From the NCBI GenBank assembly GCA_024196135.1, contig JAMQCK010000449.1, positions 1 through 22,593 on the forward strand: a stretch of DNA of 22,593 nt. The letters are read 5' to 3'. Made by a program: the position numbers and the translations under genes. This DNA is from Pleurotus ostreatus/Saccharomyces cerevisiae fusant. Lineage: Eukaryota > Opisthokonta. Shown in pieces: positions 21,286 to 22,593 of the stretch (the stretch's first letter is position 1; each line of letters begins with the position of its first letter). The notes under the pieces were generated by a model. It saw only the letters and a list, made by a program, of their open reading frames with translations, was not told where the DNA came from and ran no database searches.

Positions 21286-22471
21286 GTCGGCAACGCAGTG
21301 TCCGCTTGTCGAACTTTGCTCTGCCTGTTTTCATTCTCCTCCACATTCCTTTTTCCGTAAAGTCCCTTCTAGCAAACTCCTCTGTGCTATATTATTGACT
21401 TGACCTGGATAAATCTGTGAGTTGTCAAAGTCAGATGATCGCCCTCAAGGGTCAGGACAGGGCAAGGTCATTTTCGGCATTCGAAGATAGCAAGGCGATT
21501 CGATCTGTGGTGATAGTGAACTCGCATGCCTGCAGGGGTTGTGACTTGCCATAGTCGGAGCCGTCCGTGTTTGCATTGTTCGCCGTCTGGAGATACAATT
21601 CAGTGGCAAGTGAGGTGATGCCCTGCGGTCAGGGTCGTCGTGTTCTTTCAAGGTCATCATCTGTTGAAGTGAGTCAAGTGTTCCTGTCGGGACCGACCAT
21701 GTATTTGCCTGGATGTGGCGATGGATGATGCACTTGAGCAAGTCGAAGGGCGCGGAGGGCAACAGCCTCAGGATCTCGGTGCCGTAGCCTTGACTTGTGG
21801 TGCCACCCGGACGATCAAGGGTGTGGCAAGGTATCCATTGTCTTGAGTTAGACGCTTCATTGTCCGGTAATGTAGTTGAGCCGGAGCTGCTAGCGACGAG
21901 TTGGAGTTGAAGGCTTCTTGAGGCCTTGAGGCGCGTTCAGGTCGGTGGCTGGAGCGAAGGCCTTTGATGTGACTGTGACCGGGCAATATGAACTCGGCAT
22001 TGTTCGAGTCACGTGTTCAGCCTCCGTGTCCTTTTCCCACAGATCCCACGGGTGATTTTGGGCTCGGATGGTCCTTCACCGCTGCCAAAACTGCCAAAGC
22101 GACTGTGAAATATGCTTTGAGGACTGACACCGACTTTCTGGTAGTACTTTAAACAAAGCAACGCCGTCAGAGAATATTTTGTGGGCAGTTCACGTGTGAT
22201 TTAGATACGGTCACATGGGCTTACGCCGCGTTGGTTTGTTGCGGGATGTTTGCTTCCGATGATGGCCGTCCGTTGAAGCACAGCCACGTTTCTTGACTCT
22301 GACCATCATAAAGCCTCGGTGCCACCTTTCAGTCCACGACAAGTTCACGATTCTTGTACGACTAAAGGGCGCGAGCTCACCATCGCCCTCGCCGAAGCTT
22401 GGATATTCGCCTCAAATTTCCACGAAATACGGACAGATACCCTACATCATCAGGACACCGACTACACCACC
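21286..22471. other. Intergenic region at the right end
   Basis: No supportable gene is seen. A 105-codon minus-strand frame at 21445-21762 has no recognisable features. Two CACGTG hexamers, at 22010-22015 and 22191-22196, and a nearby TCACATG lie upstream of the possible gene start at 22472. The segment 22300-22370 looks like a promoter-proximal stretch with little coding character. Confidence 0.35.
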
Positions 22472-22593
22472 ATGCTCCTCTCCACGCCAAATCGCGACTT
22501 CGTTCACTTACGCGGACGCAAGCACGACTCAAACGTCTCACCGCGACGCGTGCAGTACAGCACTCCATCCAAGCCGCAGCGGCGAGCGGAGTC
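22472..22593 (+). CDS. Possible start of a further gene (runs off right edge)
   Basis: An ATG at 22472 in the good context ACCACCATG opens a plus-strand frame that continues 40 codons to the window end without a stop. The protein begins MLLSTPNRDFVHLRGRKHD and is Arg/Lys/Ser/Pro-rich, with SPRRVQYSTPSKPQRR, which resembles the disordered basic head of a nuclear protein. I cannot name it from this piece. The evidence is only an open frame, the start context and its position after a promoter-like stretch. Confidence 0.35.
   Translation, partial: MLLSTPNRDFVHLRGRKHDSNVSPRRVQYSTPSKPQRRAE

Overview
The window looks like nuclear DNA of a filamentous basidiomycete, most likely an Agaricomycete. The evidence is GC-rich coding sequence, many very short introns (mostly 46-68 nt) with GT..AG ends and CTNAY-type branch points, and familiar fungal housekeeping proteins. 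All gene models were spliced by hand. Each was accepted only if the reading phase closed across every intron and the protein read on through a known family, or, for unknowns, through one coherent frame. No bacterial, viral, rRNA, tRNA or CRISPR signal was seen.

Layout, left to right. (1) 1-431: start of a minus-strand unknown gene running off the left edge. (2) 432-2168: poorly coding DNA with one 221-codon minus-strand open frame. (3) 2169-4468 (+): NAR1, the hydrogenase-like cytosolic iron-sulfur assembly factor, with an unusual Cys/His-rich insertion. (4) 4579-5962 (-): six-exon gene for a helical protein with a central hydrophobic segment, resembling alpha-helical pore-forming proteins. 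It converges on NAR1. (5) 5963-7567: gene-poor. (6) 7568-8087: a perfect palindrome of two identical 258-bp arms around 4 bp, best read as two TA-flanked MITEs head to head. (7) 8372-9251 (+): isoprenylcysteine carboxyl methyltransferase (STE14 type). (8) 9440-10031 (-): small DUF6593-like protein. (9) 11186-13909 (+): TPX2-like spindle protein with a candidate Aurora-binding motif. (10) 14245-16856 (+): sixteen-exon Gyp5-like TBC Rab-GAP with a 6-nt microexon. (11) 17213-18417 (+): HEM2, porphobilinogen synthase. (12) 19178-21285 (+): secreted TAP-like serine peptidase of the alpha/beta hydrolase fold. (13) 22472-22593 (+): possible start of another gene running off the right edge.

The genes do not form a pathway or cluster. 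They are mostly conserved single genes (Fe-S assembly, prenyl-protein methylation, spindle assembly, vesicle traffic, haem synthesis) with lineage-restricted ones among them. The most unusual items are the perfect inverted MITE pair, the 6-nt microexon, the TPX2-like gene with its putative Aurora motif, the metal-ligand-rich NAR1 insertion and the pore-former-like gene.
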